DNA of 64,000 bases from Diphasiastrum complanatum (Eukaryota > Streptophyta > Lycopodiopsida > Lycopodiales > Lycopodiaceae), in contig CM055103.1 of the NCBI GenBank assembly GCA_029204225.1, forward strand, positions 57,852,529 through 57,916,528, read 5' to 3'. The notes under the pieces are model-generated. The model had not been told where the DNA came from. It ran no database searches and saw only the letters and a list, made by a program, of their open reading frames with translations. Position numbers and translations under genes: made by a program. The first letter of the stretch is position 1, and every line of letters begins with the position of its first letter. This document shows positions 38,126-51,954 of the stretch, piece by piece.

Positions 38126-39247
38126 GTTTCTTTTATGAAAAAAACAAATTCAATATGTTAAGTGAATAAGATTTTTAAATCAGTTGCAATCTCCCATGGG
38201 GCCCATGTAAGGTATCCACTTTCTTGTGTTTTGTTCACTTGTCTCTTGAGGGCCCTCTATACTAAGGTTAGTTTCTCGTATGAAACTTTTCCTTCTGCAA
38301 TCACATTGTTGAGCTCGATTTCCTTGTGTCACTATGTTGAGCTCCATTTTCCTATTATCTTACCTGCTTTCAGCTCAATTTAACTTCCCAATTCCCATTT
38401 GTTATGAGCAACTTCTTAGTCTAGGATTTTTTATTTTGTTCAGAAAAATATCAAACTTTTAGGCACAATTTGTCAAAATTTGCTACATCGAACCAATACA
38501 AACATATTTGTTTAATTTTCACTTGAGGAAAAAGATCAAATGCATATATCGAGTGCAAATAAATTCCTTAATTCACATTGTTTGGCCCCTTCAATTCTTA
38601 AATCAAACACAAATGATCTTTAATGGCAACTATAGTATCAGACTAAAGAAAAGAACCTAACGAAGCATGTTTCACTCAGTCAACATAAGATGATACTGGG
38701 CCTTACAATTGAAATTTCATCAAAAAATTTGTGACTTGATCGTAATCTTAAGGATTAAAACAGTAGGATCGTATGAAGAGGTGTTCAATTTCCTCTAATG
38801 AAGACTCCAATGGAGACATCATATAATAGATAGCCCCCTCTATACTCCTCCAAACATTGAAAGTTGACATGCCACCAATAAGATAAACCAACTCCTCAAA
38901 TTATATTGATAATCAACATATCTTATACAGTGGTAGGGCCACTATTTTTGGCCAATAAATTCTCAGTATTATTTGTTTGGAGTCAGCATGCCTTGCGTAT
39001 ATCTATTGTATACCTCATCTGGTGTATAATAATCGCTTATCATGTTGGCTTTGGAATCACTTGCCTTGCCTTTTCTTTCGAACCAGAATAGGAATGTGAA
39101 TGAATCAACATGATGAGACTCCAAACAAATTGCTCTCTCTTTGGTTGAAAGGCCTAGTTTTTTTCTCAGTTTGTTGAATAGCCTAGTTAAGAAATTACTG
39201 TTGAAGCATCTCTTCAGGTATACATCGCCATAAAGGGCTTGAAACCA
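38126..39247. other. Intergenic and 3' flank of HMG-CoA synthase
   Basis: No gene recognised. The part next to 39248 should include the 3' untranslated region of the HMG-CoA synthase transcript, which runs leftwards. Confidence 0.5.
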
Positions 39248-42200
39248 TCAATGTAAATAGCCATTTGCGTTTGCCTCTTTCAGACCAACTTTTGAGCTTG
39301 CTAGAGGCGTTCTTGCATAAAAACGGCGATAAAGAGGATCAACTTTGGTCAAGTAGAAGGTACCTGGCCGCAAAGTGTTAAGTTCACTTTCCGGCGTAAA
39401 ATCCTTAGCACCATATCGTTTTTCCATCAAGTGCATCGTGGATTGAAACTCCTTAGGGGAGACCTATACATCAACAATGAGGCTTTTATGAATCAATAAG
39501 TGGACTCATATAAGAAGTCATGATTGAAAATGCTAATAAGAAAGTAATGCCCGAAAACACAATTTTCTCTTTCCATTTTGAAAACATTACTGTCTTGATG
39601 CTATACATAGTCATAAAATTGTAAATTTAGTGAAAATTGACGAGACAATCTTTGAGACTTGCTCAGCTAATGAAACCAAATAATACAGCACATAGAAAAT
39701 ATTGGATGTGGTATTTTACCTCGACACGAGAAGCCAGTTTGCCTTCAATGTCCATCACTTTTGCAATATTTGACAAGGAAAACACGGTGGAACTTTCTCG
39801 CACATGGATAGAAAACAGAGTTGAAGCCAACCCACTCCCATAAGAGAAAAGTATAACCCTTTTGCCAGCCTGCACATAATTTGGAAAACTATGAAGCTTG
39901 AAGCTACTGCGATACACAACTCGTAGCAACAGTATTCCATGCTGATCTATTCATGAATACAAATTTCAATTCACCAAAGGCAGAAAGGAAATTGGATTGC
40001 ATCCTTTATTACTTACCAGCCTGTCAGATGTGCTGTGGACCAATGAACCCAGTCCTGCATAGAGTGATGCACAATACATATTCCCCACCTGCTTTGGAAT
40101 CAATGTTGCAGGACTAACTTTGGCTTCATACTGTGATTTGGCTGCTTGTTGCGAGACCTATATTGAAGAATCCAGCCAAAAGGAGGTCAAAAGGACACTA
40201 GCATAGAAGAATCTTAAAACATTTAGCAGCAGGTCCTTGGAAGTGATTCTACGAACTATTGAGATACAGAAAAATCACTTATTACGAAACATTTACCACA
40301 ACGATAGCAACTACAGCTCAGAGGGACAAAAATTCTTAAAAGCTGCAAAATTTCAGCATACACTAGTGGTGGTACCTTCTCTAGGTCACGGTTCGTGTAG
40401 CTTTCCTCTAATGAAAGATTTGCAAAAGGTTGAAATTTAGCTGCGTCAAGCTCGCTCATATAACTAAGTGATAACAAATGACAAGGATTAGTGACATCGT
40501 ATGGCACATAGGGTAAAATAAAACATTAAAGATGGAAAATAAAAATAATTGCTGACATACATCAATGGGCATTCGTTAGTATGTGTAGCAGATCGCCAAG
40601 GCCCAAAGGACCAGTTGATTGCTTACCATTACTACAGTTTGGCTTATCAGCCACATTAGGGGAGAGAGTTCAGACATAACGTATAAAGCAAACATGGAAC
40701 CATGATGGCAATAAACTACTGCATATTAATGTCACGTGACCCCCAGAATGTCATTCTTAATGGCCCCTGATTAAAACTTTGGTATTAGTAATCAAATGGG
40801 GTCCCTGAAAAGGTGGCCCTTCATTTGAATGCCCTGACTGAACGTTGTATGTGAGAATACCGTCTATTTAAAATAGTGACTTTTACAAAGCTTGCCTGTC
40901 AGTGCACATCTTTGTTGAAACCTGAACTTCAAGGATTGCTCTGTTTGACAAGCTACCCGTGAAACTATATATAATCCCATGATCTTCCTACAAAATAACT
41001 AAGGATTGCAAACCAACTTAGCTGGCTGGTCTCTTCACTAATGTGGTGCTTTGAATGATAATATCGATCTCTGAATGCTTGTAGTTATGGAAATATATAG
41101 TCTGCTGAAATGCTCAAAAATATGATGGTCTGACTAAGATACATTCTATTAAGAGACATCATATAATGCAAATAAATCTGCACATTAAAGCCAAGAACAA
41201 AAAATGGGAAGGAAGAGATGCATAGAGGACAAGGGATGTCTAGAGAGAAGTGATTAAGATAGATATTTGGTTAGGCATAGACAACTACATTTACTAGGAC
41301 AGAGAAGTAAAATGCAAGATATATTGCAAGCATCATTGAACTGCTATAAATATTCTATTTCTTCATTCACATCAAAATAGAAGCAGAATTTTAGAGAAAA
41401 TGAAAAAAACCTGGTGGTGTCTTTTAGGTAGTCATTGTACAGCAAACGAGCAAAACTTTTTTGTACTAGCTGCATAGTCAAAACATAGAGTAATTAGTGG
41501 CCCAATGATGAGTGCTTACAAATCATACTTCAACCTTCCAACAACTGAAATTATGAACATTATGTGGCAAACTCTTACGTAAGTACAAATTTTTTTGAAT
41601 ATTGTAAGTCTGTTGGCAAAGAGAGAGTCTAAGACCAGAGTTTTTCAGGCCTCAATTATTAAGCATAATGTGGAGTTTCAAGAAAAGAAAAAAAGTTGTA
41701 ATTCTCTTCACCTTCTACAGGTACAAGGATCAGTAGTTCCAAGAATATTAAAAAAAAGATACTTTCAACTTCAACATGCATAACATCTGATAGACCCTTG
41801 AGTGTCATACAAAGAATTAATAAAACCACAAGAAAAAAAATTTACCTTATTGTAAGGTGAATGACAAACAAAATAATCAACATCCTTCAAAGAAAATGGC
41901 TTCCCTGATCGTTTTTGAAACCTGATACACAAAATAATTGATAAATACGACCACACCCGATAAATAATGAAAGACTGAAGGTAAAAGCTATTCAACCTTG
42001 AACCAGCTAAAGATCTGATATATAAAAGAACTGGTCATACTTGGTGCAAAACTTTCTGTAGCACATGTCGAGTGCTTTCAAAAAGCATGTTTGTGTCAAT
42101 TTTCCATCAACAACCTGCAACCCAGCAACAGGTCATACCAATCAATCTGGTGAACAAACAAAAAATCTCTTGTAGTGCTACAATCAACATCATGGCACAA

Positions 42201-44950
42201 GAAAAATTTCAAAGCTCAAATGAAATAATATTGCAGAATGACCACTTATATGTATTGGTAGTCTTTTCAATACCAAAGCAGTTGCATAGATGTTATTGTT
42301 CAAAATGGTGAAACAAATATTTTTTAATACAAAAGGTACCCATGGGTTGTGAAACACAAATATTGCTGTTACTGAAGGTTCTGAGCCCAACTACAATAAG
42401 TAGCAACACAACTGTGGACTCCAGAAATGCTGAAGGTTCAGTGGTCTTCTACTTTGAAAAGTACTCCTTTTTTTATCTTGAACACGTTAACGTATATTTA
42501 GATATAGCAAGCATGAAATGCAAGGAATTTGAATACACTATAAAGACAAGGGTAAGAAATGTAGAAACTTCCCAAGAAACGCTTCCAGGATGCAAAGACA
42601 AGTGATTCAAGTTCCACTTATAATTGAAAAGTGTAATAAGTTTTTCAGAGTTTTGGCCAGACAAACATTGACAACAGATAAGAGACTCCTCTTTGTGTCG
42701 ATCTATTTTCATTCACGCATAAAACAAATGTCTTTGGCTGTCATAATTTTGATATGGAACGTAAGTGTCCCAGGCAGTCAATTAGTAAGGTGAGGCTTCG
42801 ATGAGAATCAGAACTCACAATCAAAATACAGAAAACCCATGATAGTTGTAGTGGTAGGATGTTTTATTAGTAAGTTACGAAAATAAGTTCTTGCCTATGT
42901 CTAGAAAGTAAGTGACTAACCGGATACTCGCTAGCAAGGTTAGGCTTGTAAAAATCATATGTGTGTGCCATATGACTGGCAGTGTACCGTCGCTCCAGCA
43001 CGAGTGGTGCATCGGGCCCAATCAACATGGCAACTGCTCCTGCCCCTCCAGTGGGTCTAGCTGGTCCTTCGGCATAAACCTGAAAAGAAAAAAAATATGC
43101 TGCTTTTAGAAAAAAGATCCTCTGGACTCTGAACTTGAGAACACAAGCTCAATTTCAAAAGGGGAAACATGAATCAGTTCTACAATCAAATTTTAAGAAG
43201 AATTTAATTCAGCCTAGCTTAAAAACAAGTAAAATCGGAAAGATGAGTACAGCACTGTCTGCAGCAATGACAAGCGCAAACCGTCCATCCCAGGCACTAC
43301 TCTCCACCCAGTCCACGCAGTTTAAAACTGCTGCAGTTCCTCCATAACATGCATTAGTTGAATCAACACCTTCGATGTCACTGTTTCCACATTCCTGTTG
43401 AATAAAAAGCATATACAAAAGTGTCAACTAGCAAACCCACAAGTTAATAGGTCTTGAACCACATTTGAATCTTGAGAATCCGTTTGCATGAAAGATTCAT
43501 TACCTGTGACTGTGCGTCAATTATTTGGATATTATGCATTTATTATTATTATTTAAATCGATATCTTCTTACAGTATCCTCCAAAGGGAAGGAAGCCAAA
43601 ATATGCTTCTGGTTGCATTTATCATTTGAAGGGTGCTATATGTATACGAGTAACAGATGTGTACCTCAAAAAGCTTCATGATCCATGTCTTGATTGACTT
43701 GCTCTTGTCAATAACAGTTTCGCTGCCAACCTCTAAGCGGCCAATTCTTTCAGGAGAAATATCATATTTCTCCAGCAGTGACTGAACTACTGTCAAGCTG
43801 CACAAGGTGATCAGTACTAAGAACAGGTTCAAAAGTTTCCCTACAAGAACATGGTTATTCTTGAACTGAATTGTCAATGTTAAGATTGAGTAGACTGGGA
43901 TAAGGCAAATCCTATACCAACCTCCTATACAGCACATTAGGTGTATCCTTTTTACAAGATCTTACAAAGTATTTTGAAACCAAAGACAGGTACGAATTTT
44001 TACCTCATGGACACAACATCCTCCCAATCTGTGCAAAAGGCAAGAGAGTCTTGTCCAAGTCCAATCGTATACTTGCCTTTACTCGCCCCATCGAACTCCT
44101 CCAGCTTATCCTGTTAAGTTATCATACTTTGAGCAAATATGCAACAAAATGCTATCCCAGCAACCTAACTGAAAACCGTCAATACTAAGAAACAGAACCT
44201 GGAACCTACTAATGGATGGCAAATATCGCGAATTTCTGAGTGATAGACAAGAAGCAAACATTGGCAGAAACTGATCAGCGTCTTTCTATAGCATATCACA
44301 ATCACTCGGAATATTTATAACTGCAACGACACTGAAGAAGCTGATCCCATGCATCAAGCAGTCTGGCAGAAAAGCTTTCTAATGCCTCTATTGACGTTTC
44401 GATTAACTGTACCAAAACTCAACAAAGAGTTTAAACCCATTTCGTAAAAATCCTTAATACTGGATCCAGATTTTCCAGCAAAACTACGAAATTGAGCAGT
44501 ATGGAAATCAAACTTTAACATCAGAGAAACTTGTGGCTGACATTCACTATTTTGCTTAAAGCTGTTTTTTCAGTGTGAACGGATCTAGGATTTTCTCTAC
44601 AACTAGACAAAGAGAAACGCTAGGGCTAAAGGTTAGGCTTTTTCGGGTAGCATTATTAAATCAAAACTAATGGTACATCAAAAAAAAGGAGCGAATGATC
44701 TCCTCTGCTGTACCGGGATCCAGCTTGCTATCTCATTTCCCAGTTGATGTTGGCTGACAATAGGTCAAATACCTGACGGTGATGCCAAGAGGCACAACCT
44801 TGCTGAAAAGTAATCAATAGAGCACAGCAAAGAAAAAAAAAACCTTCACATGCATATTTCCAAGTATTTCATATATACCTGGCGAACGCATGTGACTGGA
44901 AAATACACCTCCATGGCCAGAATCCCCACATTCTGAGGCCTCTCACCCAT
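39248..44950 (-). CDS. Hydroxymethylglutaryl-CoA synthase, 12 exons
   Basis: It condenses acetyl-CoA with acetoacetyl-CoA to HMG-CoA in the cytosolic mevalonate pathway that feeds sterols and other isoprenoids. Exons by coordinate: 44879-44950, 44004-44110, 43665-43797, 43251-43394, 42921-43079, 42041-42114, 41846-41921, 41411-41469, 40376-40454, 40017-40157, 39720-39869, 39248-39463. Every intron is GT-AG and all phases join to a 469-residue protein without a stop, close to the 460-odd of plant enzymes. Catalytic residues by family knowledge: Glu82 (RLEVG), Cys120 (STNACYGG, acyl-enzyme) and His250 (CHSPYNK). Residue 249 is Cys where plant enzymes usually have Phe. The start ATG gives [18 protein letters not shown], the usual N-terminus. 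No target peptide is seen. Confidence 0.97.
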
Positions 44951-45168
44951 TTTTTCTCCGCAATCTGCACAGTACAACACCTTTTCCCTTTTCCTCTAAC
45001 GAACAACTAGCTTCTTACAATAATAAGCCGCAACCGCCTCCTACTCTAGAACCGCTTCCCCCTCAGCAAAAATGTTTCCCGATTGTGCGCAAGCAGCAAC
45101 CTCCTCGCTCTACTTGCTCCAATGTCTGGCTTCTCTCTCAACCGTGCATCAACCAGTCCTCTTTATCG

Positions 45169-45176
45169 TATTTATA
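45169..45176 (-). promoter_or_regulatory. TATA box candidate for HMG-CoA synthase
   Basis: TATAAATA on the - strand, 219 bp upstream of the start codon. It predicts transcription starting near 45140 and a 5' untranslated region of about 190 nt. Position and sequence fit a plant core promoter; not proven. Confidence 0.5.
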
Positions 45177-46533
45177 ACACATCTTTCACCAAAAGCAGAT
45201 AAAATATTAAAAACGTGAAGAGCATTCTTTGACTAGCAACGAAGAGAATCAACCCCGCAGATCGTGACACAAAAAAGGTCCAGATCTACAAGTCTCCAAT
45301 ATTTTGACATCTTAGATCCGTAGACTGTAGATCTATGCTTTCTGTTGACGATCTGCATTCGCAATGCATCTGCATATAATTGAAAAGTGTAACGCCATGG
45401 ATCGTAGATCTGGATCGTGCAAAAAATTGAAGAAGAACTGAAGAAAAAGACGAAGAAAAAGATGACCAAAAAACCGACGATGAATCATATTTTTTGCTCT
45501 CGTTAAAATATTATGGTGATGTGACATGACAGGGTGGCTTGTGCCAGCTGGCATAAGCCAGTTGTCAGGCTGGACCTCGTGGGCCTTTTTCTTTTCCTCT
45601 TTTAGGCTTTTATTTTTTGTATCATGCTTTGCCACGTGTGCAAACGGGATTGGGCAGAGAGGTTGGTTTGCCACGTCAGCCCTAATTCTGACTAATTGGC
45701 AGCCATCCCATGTGGCAGGGTCCCAATTGACCTTGGAAAATGTAGACCCTCTATCTCAAATTCAACTCTATTTAAAAATGCTCGCACCTAGGTCAAAAGA
45801 AATAGTGTTAAATCAGAGAGGTAGCAAAAAGTAAAAGCCCTCAAAGTGATAGCACTATTGAGGGTACAGGCAAGGCCCCACAACCATCGACAATGAAGTA
45901 CAATTTAAAATTTTCATGTTAATATTATTACTTTTCTCCGTCTTTGACAATGATGGGGACTTATCTGTATCCTCACTTTCGCTTAGATTCAGCTGCACTC
46001 CTTGCACCATGTCAAGGAGTGCATCTATGACAACTAAAGAGAATTTATGCTAAGGCTTTGCAATGGGGATGATTCCCCGACATGGGTGCTAAGATTAAGC
46101 AAAATCATGTATCCTCTCATTCATAGTAAGGAAAACGCTCTCCCATCGTGAACGAGGTGATGGACAAACAATAGTTGTGTGCAGTAGAGTAGTAGAGCAA
46201 TGATGTTGGAGCAGAAGTACGAGTGATGGTGAGGGAGGAGCGATGGTAGAGGAGTGAGACTAGCTATCTCCACTTTTAGTCACAATCTTGAGTTCTATAT
46301 TTTCTTGAGCCTCTATAAGTCCTTTGACTATAAAAAAGTTGGACAAAGGCATGCCTATTTTGTGCAACCCCTTTATTCTACCTCTCAATTTTCAACCTTG
46401 TATTGCAAAGGCAACACTGCGTGTTAGGTGGTTCGTAATTGGAGTTTTGGCAAAGTCAATGTCGTCAATTGTAAAAGTACCTTGCAGAAGAAAGGCTTTA
46501 CACATGTTGGAAGGGCTTATTGCACACACCATG
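45177..46533. other. Upstream region of HMG-CoA synthase, no gene
   Basis: No gene is recognised. Three AGATCT hexamers occur within 130 bp (45282-45287, 45329-45334, 45406-45411). A 24-bp near-perfect palindrome lies at 45536-45559. ACGT-core words (CCACGTGTG, CCACGTCAG) are present near 45632 and 45671. A 102-codon frame at 45526-45834 is open but shows no domain. Confidence 0.4.
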
Positions 46534-46545
46534 CCCCCCCCCCCC

Positions 46546-46603
<58 letters not shown>
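46534..46603. repeat. C15 run followed by (CT)n
   Basis: Fifteen C (46534-46548) followed directly by a CT repeat to about 46603. Confidence 0.97.
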
Positions 46604-46607
<4 letters not shown>

Positions 46608-47634
46608 ATATAGCAAGTAGGAAGTCCAAAGCTTTTTCTCCATCAAAATGCTTAATCCTACCATTTTGCTAAAAATAGCTTCTATGACACCTTTTAGAAG
46701 CTCAATGAAAGCCTTTGAAGGTAAGAACAAGCTCTGCAAGTCAACTTTAAGGTCTAACCGAAAAGATTTCAAGCCCTCTCACCACTAATTTTCCTAGTGT
46801 GCCAAAAACAACTCCATTTCTCCAATATAATGTCGCATCCCTGACTACCTTCCCCTTGGAATGGTCCAATGATACCTTTAATCCGCTTTTTTTCCACAAT
46901 AGAGCACTCCCTGTGTCCAAGAGAAGTTGTACTTGTAGGGAATAGTCCTTTGATGACCTTAATCTAGAGGAATTTTGGCTTTTGGATGGCCCAAAACAAA
47001 TAAATGACACTAAAGTAAAAGAGTGTTTAAATTTTTTCTTTCTCTCTCTCGCTCACTCACAAGTATCTTCAATTATGGCAAACCTAATCTCAGCATGGCT
47101 ATCCACAACCTTCCATCAACAAACTTGCCCCACTCCAATGCTCATAGCCATGGTTTTATAGCACCCAAAAGTACTTCCTACAAAGAAAAATATCAGATTT
47201 TGTGGGTAAAACCCTAGAGTGCATCCAACCACCAAAGTTTTTGCCTTTCAAAAATATTTCTTAGATCCTGGAAAATCTTGAAAGCGGCTAAGACTCACCA
47301 AGAACATCAGTATTGTTTGAAATCTCATCCAATTATATTGATAATTGAACACATACGGATTGCTTCTAGCTAGTTTTTGTAGCTAAAGAAGTTGTTTTCG
47401 CCAGAAAAACTCTAAAATTAGCCCAAATTCTACTTAGCTACTTAATCTCCTCTCCTGAGAACCTATCAATTCCACTTGCAAGCTTTTGACCAAATTGCTT
47501 GACTTATCAAATAATATCACTGTAAGTTGCCGATAACTAATAAACTAGGCTTATATTATCTGACAGTGATTCAGTGATTGTTTCATTAATTTCACTATCT
47601 ACTATGGCCCAACATTCTCCATCTAGTGTATATT

Positions 47635-47667
<33 letters not shown>

Positions 47668-49250
47668 TAGATATATATATATAGTATTCAACTACTATTT
47701 CATTATGGATGTCTTTAGTCATAGAATCAAGAAAACAAGAAACACACATGATAGGTACAATTATTGTGGACTAATTAAATAAGTAATATTTCTAATGTGG
47801 GACAAGGTTTGATAGAAAAAAAATCCTATCAATACTTTAAAACCATTCATTAAAAATGGCCTTTTGATTGGTATTATGTGGAAATTTTTTTACTAATAGG
47901 GTGTAGCACAACAACATTGTCAAACCTCACATGTTTTTGTCAACTAGTGTAATCTCAACTTGTAAGCTGACAAAAGAAACTCAAATGTGATGTTTTGATT
48001 ATGATTGAAGACTTATTATTGTACATAAAGTGATGTATCAATATTTCCAATTTTTTCATTTGGTCAAAACACATCAATCATGAAGATTTGAGTTGATGTC
48101 AATGTACTTTCTTAGCAATACTTGTAAAATAAATCTCAAGCCAACCTCAAACTTGTAACCCTACAAAGAAATTTGCAAAACATTAAAGTTGAACATGTAA
48201 ATGTGAGATTGATGACTTGAACTAGTGGATTAGTGACTAGTAAAAACCTTCAAAATTTAAAACTCTTTGGTGAAATGCCAGTTTCAACAATTGACCTCTG
48301 AAATTTTTGTCATCTTTTTTCACGATCTATTAGTTTAGGTTTTGTTCATTTTAAAAATTTCACTAGTACAAGTCCAATTCAAAAGAAAGAGTTGCTAGTA
48401 TTTCAATGCTTTGATTTAACATGTGGTGACAACTCACAACTTTGAAAAACATGCTATGAAGACTCTAAGAGATGGTGACCAAAACATGTTATGAAGACTT
48501 CAAGAACATGGTGACGAACATTTTAGAAGTTCAACATGTCTTGTCCATGTAGACGTCAACACATGCCTCATCAACATTGACTTAAAACTTGAGAATATAG
48601 ATTAAAATTGCATTTTATATCAACATAAATGAACTTTGCATTCTAAATGCTAGATTAACATGAAAGTAATGTCAAAACTAAATGATATATTCATGACAAT
48701 AATTACAACAATCAGTGAGAAAGAAAATTGTTGACGGTTGGGCCCAACACCCATTGAAGGAGGACATTTTTGGATGCATAAAGATATTAGCCCAAGTAAT
48801 AGAGATAAATGTTGGTGAAACATTAGAGGACCAACCAACAACAATGGAAGAAGGGGGGGTTTTCCCAAATTTCAAAGGTTTAGTGAAGAAGCAACTTTAT
48901 GTGTACATTGAGAATGAATGTAATGAAGAGCATAATGTAGCCAAAGCATGGAAGACATTTTTTATCTGAAAAAGGTGGATAGGGAGGATGTGACATGGAA
49001 GACAGAAAAACCTGATGGATGGGTGGCCTTTAGCAATGGGAAGAGTTGAAAAAGTTACTCTATTTTTTTTTTCATAGCACAAGTAGAGAGTATCCAACTA
49101 TCATGGTTATGTCCAGAAAAATTGTGGTGCTTTGAAGAGGTGCTTTCAAGAGGCAATGGACATTGTTGCTAGTTGGAAGAGGTGGATAACATTATTGGAA
49201 GAAGATGAATATTAGAGAGAATGGACAAGCCCTCTAAGCGTATGATGAAT
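46604..49250. other. Gene-free stretch with an (AT)n repeat
   Basis: No gene recognised. An AT/GATA microsatellite lies at 47638-47683. Open frames at 46747-47010 (-) and 48715-48969 (+) have no recognisable domain or splice context and are probably decayed retroelement sequence. Confidence 0.4.
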
Positions 49251-50367
49251 TGTTACATACCTATATTACTAGCAGTACTTCAGACCCCTATTAGTCCATT
49301 TAGTGTTGGGGGCTAAATGGCAAGGTACCCTTAGGATTAAGGGTATGTGCCCTTGGATAAGGGCAAACAAGTGACTATACCTTAAGGGTATGTGCCCTTG
49401 GATAAGGGCAGGCAAGACTATACCTTAATCGGAGGTATGGAGTCACGTGACCCTTGGATAAGGGATAGCCTTAGTATTAAGGATAGGTGCCTTAAATTAA
49501 GGTACTAGTGTCCTTGGTTAAGGGCACTTAGGTGTCTATGCCTTGGATGGAGGTATGGAACCTAGAGAGGTGTTAGAAAGTCATTGGATGACTATTTTTC
49601 TAAACCTTGGGCCTCAACCTTGAACCATATCACTTTATTGGTCTAGGACCAAAGTATACTTGCACAACTTGGGCAATGGGACCTAGTAGGAGGGCACCCT
49701 TCTAAAGTGTCCATTGAGTTCCCAACTCCCACAAGAAAGACATTCAAAGAGTCATAGGTTATGGAAGGAGTCTCTTGAGATTCCATAAGCCTATGGAGGC
49801 TCTTGCGTTAACTCCCCTAGGCTTCTCTCTCTCTCATTGGATGAGCATGGAACCCCCATAGTGCATTGGAGGGGTCCATGGGCCATCTATATGAGGGTAG
49901 TAGGGCGCCCATTGGGAGGGGGGGATCTCTCTTGTTTGTTTTGCTTATGCTCTAGTGTTGCTACTAGTGTGTAGAGTGCTTTCTTGTGGTAGTATGCTTG
50001 AGGTTTGGATCTTGCTTATGGTATGGGACATAAATAGGGTTTGGATCTTGAGAATGCTATGGAGTGTTGTGGTATGCTTGTGATTTGTTTATGGTTAGCA
50101 AGGGGGTGCTAGATAGGTCTTGCTTGGAGCTTGGATCTAGCTATGGTTGGGTGGTGAATACTTGAGGCCAGCTTGTTATCTATCTTTGTGTCCAAAGAGT
50201 AGGGACATAGGCGGAGGAGAGATCCTTGGAGGCTTGCAGATTCTTATTTGTAGGTGGAGGCATCCTAGCTTGGAGTTGGGGAGCATCTTGAAGCTTGCGG
50301 GTTGCTTGGAGGACATTTGGAGGCTCTACCTTGGATTTGGAGGTCTTCCTCACCTCTACGTGTAAAA
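49251..50367 (+). repeat. 5' LTR of a chromovirus of the same family as 13.2-23.9 kb
   Basis: It begins TGTTACATACC and ends in TGTAAAA directly before an initiator-Met primer site. It matches the LTR at 13244-14216 over its whole length on the opposite strand, with an extra block near 49930-50050 absent from that copy. No gag-pol follows, so the element is cut off after its leader. Confidence 0.8.
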
Positions 50368-50368
50368 G

Positions 50369-50380
50369 TGGTATCAGAGC
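50369..50380 (+). other. Primer-binding site next to the chromovirus LTR
   Basis: TGGTATCAGAGC, complementary to the 3' end of initiator-Met tRNA, one base after the LTR. About 180 bp of leader follow before homology is lost near 50565. Confidence 0.85.
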
Positions 50381-50564
50381 TAGACAAAGGATGATAACCT
50401 TTCTAACCTTCTGAAGTTCTATTAAGATCACCAACTAAAGTTTTTTTTGGGGAAGATTATAGGCTTTTCTAGTTGTAGGAAGCTTGTAGTTGAAGTACCC
50501 AATGAATCTAGTTCTCTTTGGAAGAGAGAAGTGATGCTTATAAAATTGTTTAGGGGCTGATTTT

Positions 50565-51280
50565 TTATCATGTTAAAGATAGTTTTTAAAATAAGTCGTG
50601 GGGGGAGCCGAATGCTCGAGCCTCGGGTCCGATGTTTGGCCTCGATATAAGCCTACCAAATTTGAACTTGTTTTTGAAACACTTGCAGATCGGGATATAG
50701 AGAGGGTTATAAATCCACTAGAGGGCCTCTAACATAAGCCTGTTCTTGAGAAATAGTGCACCCGCTGAATAGGGTCTTTAGAACCGGGTTGATAAGCGGG
50801 TTAAGAACTAAAAAAAAAAATCAATACCCGGCCAACACTGATCCGGAGATATGTAAATGGATCCCTTGGAAAATTACAATTTTGCAAATTCACTACTTTT
50901 GAAAAAAAATCAAGTTTTAGAATTTTGGGTAGTTGGATGCCCAAGAATAGTGGTTGGATGCCAAATACGTCGATGTTTGGACACTTATGACATCCTTTAA
51001 CCAGATGAGTACAATTTAGCAGATAAAAAATTGTGCCGTTCAGTGCACTATATATTCTTTGACAAGGCTTGGGAATATAACGACCGACAATCTTTGAAAA
51101 TTGTGTGACTTTAGAATGCAACAATTTTGAGTTGATTTTAGCATTTAGTGGAGGCCTCGGAATGCACCTCAGAACAGACCACAAAATACTGAATCTAATT
51201 TAGTCAGGGCCTCGGAACAGCCCTTGGAATATTGAAGCTAATGTGAGGTGTATACCGAGGCTCAGACAGATTCTTGCAAA
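50565..51280. repeat. Dispersed repeat, copy 1
   Basis: 50570-50745 and 51214-51270 match 53067-53260 in the same orientation. Shared words include GAATGCTCGAGCC, CCTACCAAATTTGAACTTG, GGGTTATAAA and GGAATATTGAAGCTAAT. Copy 1 has several hundred extra bases between the matching blocks. No open frame covers it. Confidence 0.7.
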
Positions 51281-51954
51281 TTTCGAAAAGACTAAACATT
51301 GCCGCGACATTTTCGAAGAGAGAAGAAGAGTGGGTGATGGTGTCAAGTCGTACCTGCCGCCTTTGTCCTCTCCCTTGTTTGTTGATCCTTCCTCACCCTC
51401 TTTATCTTCCTCACTCTCCTTATTCTTCTCACATTTGAATGCTTCTCTTGCTCTTGCTTCTCTTGCTATTGTTCTTTGCTTCCTCCTCTTGCATTTTGCT
51501 TGTTTCTCTTGCTCCTCTTGCACTTTGCTTGTTCCTGTTGCTCTTTCTCTTTGCTTACTCCTTGCAAAATCAAATGGGGTGAGCTCAAGAAAAAAAGAGA
51601 AAGTGGAGGATGGAGGCTTTTTGATTGTTGGATGCAAGATAATTTTTCTCTCTCTATCTCTTTTTCTCAGTATCTCTTTCTCTTCCATCATAGTATCCAT
51701 CTCAATGTGATTGTAGTTTGGTTCTATTGACACCACATTTTCCATGCAGGTTTATTTTAAGGCAAAGGAGTTGGCAGATCCACAAGAGTGTTTTAAGGTA
51801 GCAGACAGGTCAAAACGGCCGTTAGAATAGGCGGATCTAAAGGATTTGCTCTTTCGATGACTTATTTTCTATTTATCAGATGCTTTAGGGTGTTGTAGAT
51901 CCAGGCGAGGGTGTTGTACATCCATAGTTGAGGGTGCTGTAGATCTAGACTTTC
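51281..51954. other. Unassigned low-complexity open frames
   Basis: Both strands are open for 150-180 codons at 51200-51745 because of a CT/GA-rich tract; composition alone explains this. No domain is recognisable. Confidence 0.4.

Noticed and set aside
42072-42793. Several 65-90-codon frames within the HMG-CoA synthase locus
   Set aside because: They lie in introns or opposite the exons of a gene whose 12 exons join perfectly on the - strand.
46747-47010. 87-codon frame on the - strand
   Set aside because: No family recognised, no splice or promoter context; kept only as part of a gene-free stretch.
48715-48969. 84-codon frame on the + strand
   Set aside because: No domain; it lies just before an LTR and could be decayed retroelement sequence.
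51200-51745. 181- and 155-codon open frames on opposite strands
   Set aside because: They are mirror images produced by a CT/GA-rich tract; composition is extreme and no motif is present.
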